A stretch of 63,801 bases of DNA from an uncultured Faecalibacterium sp. (GCA_900772565.1 CAAHET010000180.1:1-63801), one strand, 5' to 3'. Positions 1 to 8,014 are shown, counted from the stretch's first letter. Notes: a model not told the origin generated them from the sequence alone. A program made the numbers and translations.

Positions 1-214
1 AGAGCAGGCTCACAACAAGGCCATTAAGACCAACCTGAAAACAGTCGTCAAGAAGGCAGACGCTGCCATCGATGCGAATGCCGCTGACAAGGACGCAACC
101 GTCCTGGCTGCTGTTTCCGCGATCGACAAGGCTCGCGCTAAGGGTGTCATCAAGAAGAACACCGCCAGCCGCAAGATCAGCCGTATGGCAAAGCGTGCTA
201 ACAAGAACGCTTGA
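1..214 (+). CDS. rpsT: 30S ribosomal protein S20 (C-terminal part)
   Basis: Open from the window edge; 70 residues remain before TGA at 212-214. S20 binds 16S rRNA in the small subunit. The Lys/Ala-rich helical sequence, the internal NKAIKTNLKT and the ending SRKISRMAKRANKNA are typical of the family. About 15-20 N-terminal residues lie outside the window. A strong hairpin terminator follows 26 bases after the stop, so this is the end of a transcription unit, convergent with the spoVA operon. Confidence 0.95.
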   Translation, partial: EQAHNKAIKTNLKTVVKKADAAIDANAADKDATVLAAVSAIDKARAKGVIKKNTASRKISRMAKRANKNA

Positions 215-240
215 TCGCGCAGTTTGATTGACGAACAAAA

Positions 241-280
241 CCTCTGTATCGGGTACCCGGTACAGGGGTTTTTGTTTTTT
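241..280 (+). terminator. rpsT terminator
   Basis: CCTCTGTA pairs with TACAGGGG (one G:T pair) around an extended TCGGGTACCCGG centre, followed by a T-rich run. The flanking AAAA on the left could let it also serve the minus-strand spoVA operon. Confidence 0.85.
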
Positions 281-286
281 CCGGGG

Positions 287-538
287 TCATGTCCCACATA
301 GCGCAGCAAAGCTCTGCCGCTGCACCGGTTCCAGCAGCTGCTCCGGCGGCAGGGACTGCGGCGGCACTGCCACCCACCACGCCGCCCACGCGACGGGCAC
401 AACCACCGCCAGCGAAAGCCCCGGGTACAAAAGTGCCGGCTCGTGCAGCCACGGACTGCCGGGCGGCAGCACCAGCGCCGTGCATAGGCACAGCGCCGCC
501 CACAGCTCCCACAATACGGTCTGACCGCTGTGTTTCAT
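287..538 (-). CDS. small two-segment membrane protein, last gene of the spoVA operon
   Basis: 83 residues from an ATG preceded by GGAGGTGAG. It has two hydrophobic stretches (roughly residues 8-25 and 37-55) around a Pro/His-containing linker and a polar C-terminus. I do not recognise the family. It lies 77 bases downstream of spoVAE on the same strand, with no hairpin between, so co-transcription is likely. An upstream in-frame GTG would add three residues. It may be a lineage-specific accessory of the SpoVA channel; this is inference from position only. Confidence 0.55.
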   Translation of the reverse strand: MKHSGQTVLWELWAALCLCTALVLPPGSPWLHEPALLYPGLSLAVVVPVAWAAWWVAVPPQSLPPEQLLEPVQRQSFAALCGT

Positions 539-615
539 CCACCTCACCTCCGTTTTGCCCCCAGTTTACCAGCCGCCGGGCGCAAAATATAGCGAAGCAG
601 CGCGGACAAAACAGC

Positions 616-972
616 TCAGTTCTGGTCGTGGCTTTTGCCCGCAAGGCTGCACACCACGCCGCAGACAAGGCTTGCGGTGATGCCCGCAGAAGCAGCGGTC
701 AGCCCACCGGTCAGGATGCCGATAGCGCCCTTTTCCGCCACGGCAGTGCGCACTCCCTTTGCCAGCAGATGCCCGAAGCCCAGCAGGGGCACGCTCGCCC
801 CCGCACCTGCAAACTCTGCCAGCGGCGCATACAGCCCCACCGCCGAGAGCACCACCCCCGCTACCACATAGCCGGTCAGGATGCGGGCCGGAGTCAGCTT
901 TGTCAGGTCGATGAACAGCTGCCCCACCGCACAGATGGCGCCGCCTATTAAAAATGCCCACAGATAGTTCAT
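616..972 (-). CDS. spoVAE: stage V sporulation protein AE (SpoVAEb type)
   Basis: 118 residues, about the family length of 115-120. Several hydrophobic helices; starts MNYLWAFLIGGAICAVGQL, the characteristic SpoVAC/AE N-terminal block, with LTPARILTGYVV next. SpoVA proteins form the forespore inner-membrane channel that moves dipicolinic acid in sporulation and germination. The start codon lies one base after the spoVAD stop (TGA-A-ATG), so translation is coupled. Confidence 0.9.
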   Translation of the reverse strand: MNYLWAFLIGGAICAVGQLFIDLTKLTPARILTGYVVAGVVLSAVGLYAPLAEFAGAGASVPLLGFGHLLAKGVRTAVAEKGAIGILTGGLTAASAGITASLVCGVVCSLAGKSHDQN

Positions 973-973
973 T

Positions 974-1990
974 TCAGCTCTCCTTTTCCGGCGCGGTCAG
1001 CTCTACCAAGTGCGCCACCGCCGGGATGCTCTCCTTCTGCAAAAAGGTGGTCTGGCTCATCAGCGCCCCGGTGGCGATAAACAGCACCCGGCGGCTGCCG
1101 CGGCGCAGAAGCTTTGGCAGGATATGCCCACAGAGCACGGCGGCGCAGCAGCCCGCGCCCGAGCCGCCGCTTTTCACCCGCTGCTCCTCGGCATCGTAGA
1201 GCAGACAGCCGCAGTCCGCGTGGTTTTTCAGCAGCAGACCCTCTGCCGCCAACAGCTCCCGCAGCATCTGACTGCCCACCAGTCCAAGGTCGCCGGTATA
1301 GATGCAGTCGAAATCCCGCAGTTCTGCATGGGTATCGGCAAGATACTGCAACAGCGTGGCGGCGGCTGCCGGTGCCATGGCTGCGCCCATGTTGTTGATA
1401 TCTTTAATATCATAATCCTGCACCCGCCCAAAGGTGGCGGCAGCAATGCCTACCCCCTGCCCTGCCGGGCGCAGCAGGCAACACCCGGCGGCGGTAGCCG
1501 TCCACTGTGCCGTGGGCGTGCGTACCGCGCCATAACTCAGCGGAGTGCGGAACTGACGCTCTGCCGCGCAGAAATGGCTGGAAGTCATGGCCAGCAGGTT
1601 CTGCGCCGCGCCGCTGCTGCACAGCGCCGCACCCAGCGTCAGCGCCTCGGCCATGGTGCTGCACGCCCCGAACAGCCCCGCAAAGGGTACGCCCAGTTCC
1701 CGCAGCGCGTAGCCGGAGGCGGTGCACTGCGCCTGCAAGTCCCCTGCCAGTGCAAGGTCTACCCGCTCTGCGGGCAGAGACGCTTTTTGCAGGCAGAGCC
1801 GCGCCGCCCGCAGCTGCAATTGCTTTTCGGCGGCTTCCCAGCTGCGCTGTCCCAGCCGGTTGTCGGCGGTCAGTTCGTCAAAGCCCGCCGCCAGCGGGCC
1901 CTCGCTCTCTTTTTTGCCGCCCACCGCCGCCTGTGCGGCGATGACCGGCGGAGTATGGAACAACAGGGTATCGCCCCGGCGCTCTGTCAT
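974..1990 (-). CDS. spoVAD: stage V sporulation protein AD (thiolase-fold DPA-binding protein)
   Basis: 338 residues, the usual SpoVAD length. Start chosen at the ATG preceded by AAAGGAG at about 8 bases rather than longer upstream open frame. Contains the FGACSTMAEALTLGA active-site-like block of the thiolase-like fold, DIKDINNMGAAMAPAA, YTGDLGLVG, and GSGAGCCAAVLCG near the C-terminus. SpoVAD is a soluble, membrane-associated DPA-binding partner of the SpoVA channel. Second gene of the operon, 88 bases after spoVAC. Confidence 0.92.
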   Translation of the reverse strand: MTERRGDTLLFHTPPVIAAQAAVGGKKESEGPLAAGFDELTADNRLGQRSWEAAEKQLQLRAARLCLQKASLPAERVDLALAGDLQAQCTASGYALRELGVPFAGLFGACSTMAEALTLGAALCSSGAAQNLLAMTSSHFCAAERQFRTPLSYGAVRTPTAQWTATAAGCCLLRPAGQGVGIAAATFGRVQDYDIKDINNMGAAMAPAAAATLLQYLADTHAELRDFDCIYTGDLGLVGSQMLRELLAAEGLLLKNHADCGCLLYDAEEQRVKSGGSGAGCCAAVLCGHILPKLLRRGSRRVLFIATGALMSQTTFLQKESIPAVAHLVELTAPEKES

Positions 1991-2078
1991 AAAAACTTTC
2001 TCCTTTTCTGCAAAAAATGCCCCGGAACGTGCTATACTGGTGCTGTGACGCTGCAATATCCGGCGGGGCTGTTCCGTA

Positions 2079-2528
2079 TTATAAGGCAGAAGCCCCCAGC
2101 AGCCAGAGCACCGCGCCGTACACCACTGCCGCCAGCGTGCCGTACACGATGACCGGCCCGGCGATGAGGAACATCTTGGCTCCCGTACCCGGTACCCGTC
2201 CCTCGGCCTTGAACTCGATGGCCGCACTGACCACCGCGTTGGCAAAGCCGGTGATGGGCACCAGCGACCCCGCCCCGGCCTTTGCTGCCAGCTTCTGATA
2301 CCAGCCCAGCGTGGTCAGCACCGCCGAGAGCAAAATCAGGGTGCAGCTGGTCAGGGTACCCGCCGTTTCGGCGTCCGCGCCCTGCCGCAAAAACAGCTGC
2401 CGCAGCCCTTCGCCCAGCAGGCAGATGCCGCCGCCCACGCAGAACGCCCAAAGGCAGTCTGCCAAAAGCGGCGAGTGCGGCCCCGCCTTCTGCACCCGGC
2501 GTGCGTATTCCTGCGCTGTCATCTTCAT
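2079..2528 (-). CDS. spoVAC: stage V sporulation protein AC
   Basis: 149 residues, matching the family length. Hydrophobic helices and the conserved VPITGFANAVVSAAIEFK block in the centre; ends with LLGASAL. SpoVAC is the membrane channel component responding to osmotic change in Bacillus. Two ATGs two codons apart are possible; the outer one at 2528 sits about 8 bases from AAGGGGG. It is divergent from the VanY-type gene, and a sigma-G-like promoter candidate lies just upstream. Confidence 0.9.
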   Translation of the reverse strand: MKMTAQEYARRVQKAGPHSPLLADCLWAFCVGGGICLLGEGLRQLFLRQGADAETAGTLTSCTLILLSAVLTTLGWYQKLAAKAGAGSLVPITGFANAVVSAAIEFKAEGRVPGTGAKMFLIAGPVIVYGTLAAVVYGAVLWLLGASAL

Positions 2529-2551
2529 TTTCCCGCGCCCCCTTTTGCGAA

Positions 2552-2581
2552 TAGTCTGCCCGGGGCGGCGGGTGCTTATCC
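2552..2581 (-). promoter_or_regulatory. possible sigma-G-type promoter of spoVAC
   Basis: On the minus strand GGATA (2577-2581), 18 bases, then CAGACTA (2552-2558). The Bacillus sigma-G consensus is about GHATR-18-CATnnTA, so each box has one mismatch. It leaves a leader of about 17 bases. Tentative. Confidence 0.3.
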
Positions 2582-2606
2582 TTTTTTGTGAAAGAAGGTA
2601 GGTTCT

Positions 2607-3482
2607 ATGTATTCTTCCCACCACCGTAAACATCATGCCCGGCGTCTGCTCTGCCTGACGGCGCTGCTCTGCTTTGCGGCGGGCGGCACCGCCTACGCCT
2701 GCTCCCGCAAGGCTGCCGTGCCGCAGCTGCCCGAGCTGCCTGCCGAAAGCCTTGAACAGCCCGCTGAAAGCCTTGTGCAGGCCGCAAGCACCCTGCCCGA
2801 TGTGCCGGTGCAGCAACCCGCCGAGAACGGCACACAGCAGAGCACCCTTACCGCCGCACAGGCGCAGGCGCTGCTGGATGACCCCCGCATGATCCTTGTC
2901 AGCCGCGCCCACAAGATGCCGGAGGACTACCCCATCGAGACCAAGGAATGCGGCTCGGCTACCGCCATCAACAAAACTTTGCAGACCGAAGCCGCCGACG
3001 CCTTTCTTTCCATGCAGGCCGCTGCCGCCAAGGACGGCGTGGACGTGCGGATGCAGAGCGGCTACCGCAGCGTCAGCTACCAGAAAAAGCTGTACGATAA
3101 CAAGACCCAGTACTACCGTGATAAGGGGCTGAGCGAAGCCGCCGCCCGGGAAAAGGCGGCTGCCATCGTCAACCCGCCGGGCCGCTCCGAGCACAACTGC
3201 GGCCTTGCCGCCGACCTGAACAGCCCGGAGCACACCACCCTTGACACCGGCTTTGCCGACACTGCCGCCTTCCGCTGGCTGTGCGAGAACGCGGAACAGT
3301 ACGGCTTTATCCTGCGCTACCCCAAGGAGGCCGAAAGCGTGACCGGCATCACCTACGAGCCGTGGCACTGGCGCTATGTGGGCCCGGAAAACGCCGCCCT
3401 GCTCAACCAGAGCGGCCTGTGTCTGGAGGACGCTGTCGCCGTTTTGCAGCGCATTGCCGCCGGGGAGACCGTGACCGGTTAA
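2607..3482 (+). CDS. VanY-family D-alanyl-D-alanine carboxypeptidase, membrane-anchored or secreted
   Basis: 291 residues. An N-terminal basic-hydrophobic segment (about 12-32) looks like a signal or anchor; a Pro/Glu/Ala linker (35-85) follows. The peptidase M15B/VanY domain occupies roughly 95-275: SGYRS at 151-155, SEHNCGLAADL at 194-204 (zinc ligands His196 and Asp203) and EPWHWRYVG at 251-259 (catalytic Glu251, zinc ligand His254). It should trim the terminal D-Ala from peptidoglycan stem peptides. No van resistance genes are nearby, so a housekeeping cell-wall role is more likely than glycopeptide resistance. Confidence 0.9.
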   Translation: MYSSHHRKHHARRLLCLTALLCFAAGGTAYACSRKAAVPQLPELPAESLEQPAESLVQAASTLPDVPVQQPAENGTQQSTLTAAQAQALLDDPRMILVSRAHKMPEDYPIETKECGSATAINKTLQTEAADAFLSMQAAAAKDGVDVRMQSGYRSVSYQKKLYDNKTQYYRDKGLSEAAAREKAAAIVNPPGRSEHNCGLAADLNSPEHTTLDTGFADTAAFRWLCENAEQYGFILRYPKEAESVTGITYEPWHWRYVGPENAALLNQSGLCLEDAVAVLQRIAAGETVTG

Positions 3483-3520
3483 AATCCAATGAAAACTGCC
3501 GGAAAACCCTGTGGGGTGCG

Positions 3521-3549
3521 TTGCAATTTACCTGCCGTTATGGTAAGAT
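3521..3549 (+). promoter_or_regulatory. promoter of the DUF4358 lipoprotein gene
   Basis: TTGCAA, 17 bases, TAAGAT. Confidence 0.6.
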
Positions 3550-3623
3550 AAATATAGTCTGCCCGTGTGCGCGGCGCAGCCCCGCACCCCGACAAATGAA
3601 TTCAACAAAAGAAGGAATATTTT

Positions 3624-4193
3624 ATGATAAACCGCACAAAACTCTCTGTGATCGCCGTCAGCGCCGTGCTGGCCGCTGCCCTGACCGGCTGCGGCGGCAG
3701 CGCTTCTTCTGCGGCTTCTTCTGTATCCAGCGCCGCTGCCTCTGCACCGGCTTCCAGCACTGCCTCTTCGGCGGCAGATGCCACCGAAAACGGCACGGCC
3801 GAACTGGACAGCGCTGTGGAAAGTCTGCTGGCTGCTGACCCCATCTCCAACCAGTTCGAGATCACTGCCATGAACATCGAGTACGACTTCGGCCTGAAGG
3901 CTGAGGACGTGGCCGGCTACAAGGGCGTGAAGAGCAACGACAACGGCGATGCCGGCCTTGTGCTGGTGGTGGAAGCTGCTTCCGGCAAGGCACAGGATAT
4001 TGTGACCGCGCTGGAGAGCTACAAGCAGGATCAGGTGGCTTTCTACGGCAACTACGCCGAGTTTGCACAAGCACAGAGCAACGTGGAAAATGCCATCATC
4101 TCCTCCAAGGGTGATCGTGTGGTCATGGTGATTGCCTCCAACGAGTGCTCCGCAGACCTGACCAGTGCTGTGGACAGCGCCCTGAACAGCTGA
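3624..4193 (+). CDS. DUF4358-family lipoprotein
   Basis: 189 residues. Signal peptide with lipobox LTGC; Cys23 would be lipidated. A Ser/Ala-rich low-complexity linker (25-55) leads to a compact domain (about 60-185) with YKGVKSNDNGDAGLVLVVEA and NYAEFAQAQSNVENAIISSKGDRVVMVIA, as in the DUF4358 family of clostridial lipoproteins. The molecular role of the family is not known. Monocistronic: own promoter and own terminator at 4208-4237. Confidence 0.75.
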   Translation: MINRTKLSVIAVSAVLAAALTGCGGSASSAASSVSSAAASAPASSTASSAADATENGTAELDSAVESLLAADPISNQFEITAMNIEYDFGLKAEDVAGYKGVKSNDNGDAGLVLVVEAASGKAQDIVTALESYKQDQVAFYGNYAEFAQAQSNVENAIISSKGDRVVMVIASNECSADLTSAVDSALNS

Positions 4194-4207
4194 ATCTGAC
4201 CTTCTGA

Positions 4208-4237
4208 GCCGGTGCCATCTGCGGCATCGGCTTTTTT
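4208..4237 (+). terminator. terminator after the DUF4358 gene
   Basis: GCCGGTGCC and GGCATCGGC pair (one G:T) around a 6-base loop, followed by six T. Confidence 0.85.
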
Positions 4238-4311
4238 CAGTAGATTCCTCCCGCATCCGGGATGGTGAAATCGTTATTGCCTGCAAAACTTGTAAAAAGG
4301 AGGCTGACCCC

Positions 4312-5730
4312 TTGGTTTTCAGCACCATCATCTTCCTATTCCGCTTTTTGCCCATCACGCTGGCGCTGTACTATCTTGCCCCCGCAAAACTCAAGAACAC
4401 CGTGCTGTTTTTGTGCAGTCTGGTGTTCTACTGCTGGGGCGAGGTGCGCTTTTTCCCGGTCATGGTGGCGCTTATCCTCATCAATTACCTCAGCGGCCTT
4501 GCCATCGAGCACTTTGACGCAAAGCCCGCGCTGCGCCGCTTCTTTCTGCTGGTGGCGCTCGTTGGCAGCTTGGGGATGCTGTTCTACTTCAAGTACGCAA
4601 ACTTTGTGCTGCGCAGCGCAAACGCCCTGCTGGGCACTGCCTTTGCCGAGATACAGGGCATCGGCACGCTGCCGCTGGGCATCAGCTTCTACACCTTCCA
4701 GACCCTTTCCTACTCCATCGACGTCTACCGCCGGGATGTAAAAGCCGAGCGCAACATCATTGATTTCGGCGCTTATGTGGTCATGTTCCCGCAGCTCATT
4801 GCAGGGCCTATCGTCAAGTACCGGGACGTCTCCGACCAGCTGCACGTCTATAAGCACCGCTATAACCTCAAGCAAATTGAGGAGGGCATGACCCTGTTCA
4901 CCTTCGGTCTGGCCAAAAAGGTGCTGCTGGCGGACGCCGTGGGCGCATTGTGGACGGACATCATCGGGGTGGCCGACAGCCCCTCCACCACCTTTGTGGG
5001 TCTGGCGAACGCTTCCACCCCGCTGGTGTGGCTGGGCATCATCGCATATAGTCTGCAGCTGTACTTCGATTTCTCCGGCTACTCCCTGATGGGCATCGGC
5101 ATGGGCAAGATGCTGGGCTTCGACTTCCCCGCAAACTTCAACTACCCCTATATCTCCGCTTCCATCACCGAGTTCTGGCGGCGCTGGCACATGACCCTGT
5201 CCGGCTGGTTCCGGGAGTATGTGTATATCCCGCTGGGCGGCAACCGCAAGGGGCTCAAGCGGCAGATCCTGAACCTGTTCATCGTGGAGCTGCTCACCGG
5301 CATCTGGCACGGCGCAAACTGGAACTTTATCTGCTGGGGTCTTTACTACTTTGTGCTGCTGGCGGCCGAAAAACTGTTCCTGCTGCCCTACCTGAAAAAG
5401 GGCAAAGTGTGGCCACACCTCTATACCCTGTTCCTCGTGGTGGTAGGCTGGGCGATGTTCGTGGGCAACGACACCGGCGTGTCCTTTGGGCTGCTGTTCC
5501 AAAAGCTTTTTATCCCCTCCGGCGGGGTGTCGCCGCTGTATTTCCTGCGGAATTACGGCGTGCTGCTGGCGGTAAGCGTGGTGTGCTGCACCCCGCTGAT
5601 CGAAAAGCTGTGGGACCTGCTGCGCAAGAACGTGGTCACCCGCTGCGCCGCCATCCTGACGCTGCTGGTGATCTCCACCGCCTATGTGGTGGGCAGCACC
5701 AACAGCCCGTTCCTGTACTTTAACTTTTAA
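4312..5730 (+). CDS. MBOAT-family O-acyltransferase (AlgI/DltB type)
   Basis: 472 residues, the usual AlgI-like length, with about ten membrane segments. Typical motifs are LPLGISFYTFQTLSYSIDVYR, FPQLIAGPIVKY, SITEFWRRWHMTLSGWFREY and the catalytic-His region ELLTGIWHGANWNFICWG. Such enzymes pass acyl groups across the membrane to extracellular polysaccharide. The start is a TTG, eight bases after AAGGAGG; the first in-frame ATG would remove about 50 residues of conserved N-terminus. It is followed after 12 bases by a DHHW protein, the usual two-gene acylation module. Confidence 0.9.
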   Translation: MVFSTIIFLFRFLPITLALYYLAPAKLKNTVLFLCSLVFYCWGEVRFFPVMVALILINYLSGLAIEHFDAKPALRRFFLLVALVGSLGMLFYFKYANFVLRSANALLGTAFAEIQGIGTLPLGISFYTFQTLSYSIDVYRRDVKAERNIIDFGAYVVMFPQLIAGPIVKYRDVSDQLHVYKHRYNLKQIEEGMTLFTFGLAKKVLLADAVGALWTDIIGVADSPSTTFVGLANASTPLVWLGIIAYSLQLYFDFSGYSLMGIGMGKMLGFDFPANFNYPYISASITEFWRRWHMTLSGWFREYVYIPLGGNRKGLKRQILNLFIVELLTGIWHGANWNFICWGLYYFVLLAAEKLFLLPYLKKGKVWPHLYTLFLVVVGWAMFVGNDTGVSFGLLFQKLFIPSGGVSPLYFLRNYGVLLAVSVVCCTPLIEKLWDLLRKNVVTRCAAILTLLVISTAYVVGSTNSPFLYFNF

Positions 5731-5742
5731 GGAGGCGGGAAG

Positions 5743-6915
5743 ATGTCCAAACACGAAAAAAAGACCTTCTCCCTTTTGCACTATCCGGTGCTGGTGGTGT
5801 TCAGCCTGTTCTTTATCGGGCTGTTCGCGCTGGATATGGTCACCCCGGACCGCAGTTACAGCGAGCTGGAAAATACTACCCTGAGCCAGCGCCCGGCGCT
5901 GACCCAGTTCACCGCCAAGGGGCTGAACAGCTACTTTACCGCCTACACCAAATACGTCAAAGATCAGGTGGCAGGGCGCGACCAGTGGATCAGCCTGCAG
6001 AGCGTGGTGGAGACCACCCTGCTGCAAAAGCAGCAGAACGGCGGCATCCTGCTGGGCAAGGAGCACATGATGTTCCCCCGCACCTACGGGCTGCTTTCCA
6101 GCGAGGAACGCACCCTGCCCAAGAACACCGCAGCGCTCACCAGCCTGTGCCAGCGCTACCCGGGCAAGGTGAATGTGCTGCTGGCACCCGCCGCCAGCGA
6201 TATCTATAAAGAGAACGTGCCCGCAAACGCTCCTTTGCTGGACGAGGACGGCTACCTTGACCAGCTTTCCGCTGCGGTGCAGGCTGCGGGCGGCAGCTTT
6301 GTGGACGTGCGCGAGACCCTTACCGCCCACAAGAGCGAGTATCTTTACTACCGCACCGACCACCACTGGACGAGCCTTGGCGCCTACTACGCTTACAGCC
6401 AGCTATGCGATACCCTTGGCCTTACCCCCTTTGACACCGCCGCCCACACCGCGCTGACTGCCGACGGCTTTTATGGCACCCACTACGCCAAGGCGCGCAC
6501 ATGGAACGCCGTGCCGGACGTGATCACCTACTACGACCTTGACAACACCCTGACGGTATGGAACGTGACGGCGGCAGGCCAGCCCACTGAGGGGCAGACC
6601 ACCGGCCTATACGATACGGATAAGCTTTCCGTCTACGACAAGTACGCCATGTTCCTGCACGGCAACAACGGCCTGAGCCGGGTGCAGGGCAATGGCAGCG
6701 GACGCATCCTTGTCATCAAAGACAGCTACGCCAACTGCTTTGTGCCCTACCTGACCGCCAACTACGCCGACATTGACGTGGTGGACTTCCGCAACTACAA
6801 CTATGGCTTGGACAAACTGATCGCCGACAACGTCTACGACCAGATCCTTGTGCTGTACAATTTTGACAGCTTCAAGAGCGACCCCTACCTTTACCGCGCC
6901 GGGGTAACAGGCTAA
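5743..6915 (+). CDS. DHHW/AlgJ-like SGNH-fold protein, partner of the MBOAT acyltransferase
   Basis: 390 residues. One N-terminal membrane anchor (about 13-32), then an extracellular domain with TDHHWTSLGAYYAY at 205-218 (DHHW 206-209) and IKDSYANCFVPYL at 325-337, whose Ser328 fits the SGNH nucleophile. In alginate-type systems this partner completes O-acetylation outside the membrane. Same operon as the MBOAT gene. The polymer modified here is unknown because no glycosyltransferases are adjacent. Confidence 0.85.
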   Translation: MSKHEKKTFSLLHYPVLVVFSLFFIGLFALDMVTPDRSYSELENTTLSQRPALTQFTAKGLNSYFTAYTKYVKDQVAGRDQWISLQSVVETTLLQKQQNGGILLGKEHMMFPRTYGLLSSEERTLPKNTAALTSLCQRYPGKVNVLLAPAASDIYKENVPANAPLLDEDGYLDQLSAAVQAAGGSFVDVRETLTAHKSEYLYYRTDHHWTSLGAYYAYSQLCDTLGLTPFDTAAHTALTADGFYGTHYAKARTWNAVPDVITYYDLDNTLTVWNVTAAGQPTEGQTTGLYDTDKLSVYDKYAMFLHGNNGLSRVQGNGSGRILVIKDSYANCFVPYLTANYADIDVVDFRNYNYGLDKLIADNVYDQILVLYNFDSFKSDPYLYRAGVTG

Positions 6916-6945
6916 ACAGCCAAAAGCCGGAATTATTGCAGTCTA

Positions 6946-6968
6946 TTTTCACAAATTTAATGTGAAAA
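6946..6968. promoter_or_regulatory. perfect inverted repeat upstream of the GG-peptide promoter
   Basis: TTTTCACA, 7 bases, TGTGAAAA, about 45 bases upstream of the -35 at 7013. It may be an operator or a weak terminator for the DHHW gene, though no T run follows. Confidence 0.45.
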
Positions 6969-7012
6969 TTTCATGCGTCTCGCCAGTTTTTGCACAGATG
7001 TGCTAAAACCCC

Positions 7013-7041
7013 TTGATAAAATCCTACCACTGTTGTAGAAT
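7013..7041 (+). promoter_or_regulatory. promoter of the GG-leader peptide genes
   Basis: TTGATA, 17 bases, TAGAAT; strong sigma-A match. The start codon lies about 97 bases downstream of the -10. Confidence 0.75.
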
Positions 7042-7137
7042 GACCATATAGAGAACAATGCTCTATCAGTCTTGGATATGGACGCTGAGGGATCGGGATG
7101 CAATGCGGCATTTCCCTTTGACAAAGGAGTATTGAAG

Positions 7138-7491
7138 ATGAAAAAGATGAATTATCCCGCAGACTATGCGGTTCTCTCCAACGAAGAAATGACCTATACT
7201 TCTGGCGGCGGCGCCGTGAGTGATGCTGCCGGCATCGCCACCACTGCTGCTACCGTTGTAGGTGCTGTGGTGCTGGCCTCCAGTTACGTCTGGGGCATCA
7301 AACAGGCACGCACATGGCTGCAGCAGGATGGTAACAAGGACGGTAACTTCTTTACCGTGCTGGGTCGTGCCACCGATGCCCTTGCCGCCGACATGGGCAA
7401 ATCTGCCGGCAATTTTGTGCGGGATGCCGTTTCCACTACCATGGTGGTTGCACTGGCTCCCCTGAGCGTCGTTCTGCTGATCGTGCGCTGA
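7138..7491 (+). CDS. putative double-glycine leader peptide A (bacteriocin-like or signal precursor)
   Basis: 117 residues from the ATG that follows AAAGGAG; 22 further in-frame codons upstream lack a ribosome site. Residues 1-24 resemble a class II bacteriocin leader: Tyr6-Pro7, then VLSNEEMTYTSGG, with a predicted cut after Gly24. The mature part (about 93 residues) is Ala/Gly/Val-rich with two hydrophobic segments, one after the cut and one at the C-terminus, separated by a polar part with DALAADMGKSAGNFVRD. That motif recurs in the next gene. No C39-peptidase transporter or immunity gene is adjacent. An exported antimicrobial or signalling role is inference from the leader. Confidence 0.7.
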   Translation: MKKMNYPADYAVLSNEEMTYTSGGGAVSDAAGIATTAATVVGAVVLASSYVWGIKQARTWLQQDGNKDGNFFTVLGRATDALAADMGKSAGNFVRDAVSTTMVVALAPLSVVLLIVR

Positions 7492-7515
7492 GCTTTTTAG
7501 CCCTTTTAATCAGAT

Positions 7516-7545
7516 AAAACGGTGCTTTTTTGGGTGCACCGTTTT
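7516..7545 (+). terminator. hairpin between the two GG-peptide genes (partial terminator or processing site)
   Basis: AAAACGGTGC pairs perfectly with GCACCGTTTT around a T-rich loop. The T run is inside the stem and nothing U-rich follows, so read-through into peptide B is expected. Confidence 0.6.
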
Positions 7546-7575
7546 GGATAGCTTTGTTTCAAAAGGAGTGTTATT

Positions 7576-7905
7576 ATGGAAAAAATGATGATGCCCGCGT
7601 ACTACAATGTACTGTCCACTGAGGAAATGACCTACACCGAAGGCGGTGCTACCACCACCATGACTGAGGCTCTGCTGTGCTGGCTGATTCCTCCGTATGG
7701 CTGGTTCAGAGGCGTGACCGCTGTCCGCGATTACCGTCGTAAGAATCCCAACACCTGGCTGGAGACCGGTCTGGACGCTCTGAGCAAGGACATGGAGAAG
7801 AGCGCAGCCAATGCCATCCGTGACATCGCCTGCACCGCTTACATGATCAGCTCCAGCGCTACCGGTGTCGGCCTGATCATCAATGCAGCGATCATCCTGC
7901 TCTGA
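7576..7905 (+). CDS. putative double-glycine leader peptide B, paralogue of A
   Basis: 109 residues; AAAAGGAG lies 7 bases before ATG. Leader residues 1-24 (MEKMMMPAYYNVLSTEEMTY then TEGG) align with peptide A through M-x-KM, PA-x-Y, VLS-x-EEMTY-x-x-GG. The predicted mature peptide is 85 residues: a hydrophobic segment rich in aromatics, an Arg/Lys/Asn patch, then LDALSKDMEKSAANAIRD matching the peptide A motif, and a hydrophobic C-terminus. There is little room for its own promoter after the hairpin at 7516-7545, so it probably depends on read-through from A. Confidence 0.7.
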   Translation: MEKMMMPAYYNVLSTEEMTYTEGGATTTMTEALLCWLIPPYGWFRGVTAVRDYRRKNPNTWLETGLDALSKDMEKSAANAIRDIACTAYMISSSATGVGLIINAAIILL

Positions 7906-7954
7906 TTCATCTTATCTCATAAGACCGGCTCGGAGTACACCAAAGAACAAAGCA

Positions 7955-7996
7955 AGCGGAGGCGCTGCCCGAAAGGACAGCGCCTCCGCTGTTTTT
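7955..7996 (+). terminator. terminator of the GG-peptide operon
   Basis: AGCGGAGGCGCTG pairs perfectly with CAGCGCCTCCGCT over a 10-base loop, then GTTTTTG. Confidence 0.9.
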
Positions 7997-8014
7997 GTGG
8001 GATCTTCTTTTTGC

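Noticed and set aside
2607..3482. Vancomycin resistance determinant (vanY)
   Set aside because: The motifs are of the general M15B family; no vanH, A/B, X, R or S genes are nearby.
4336..6366. 676-codon minus frame opposite the MBOAT and DHHW genes
   Set aside because: His/Gln-rich composition and lack of a ribosome site mark it as a shadow of the real pair.
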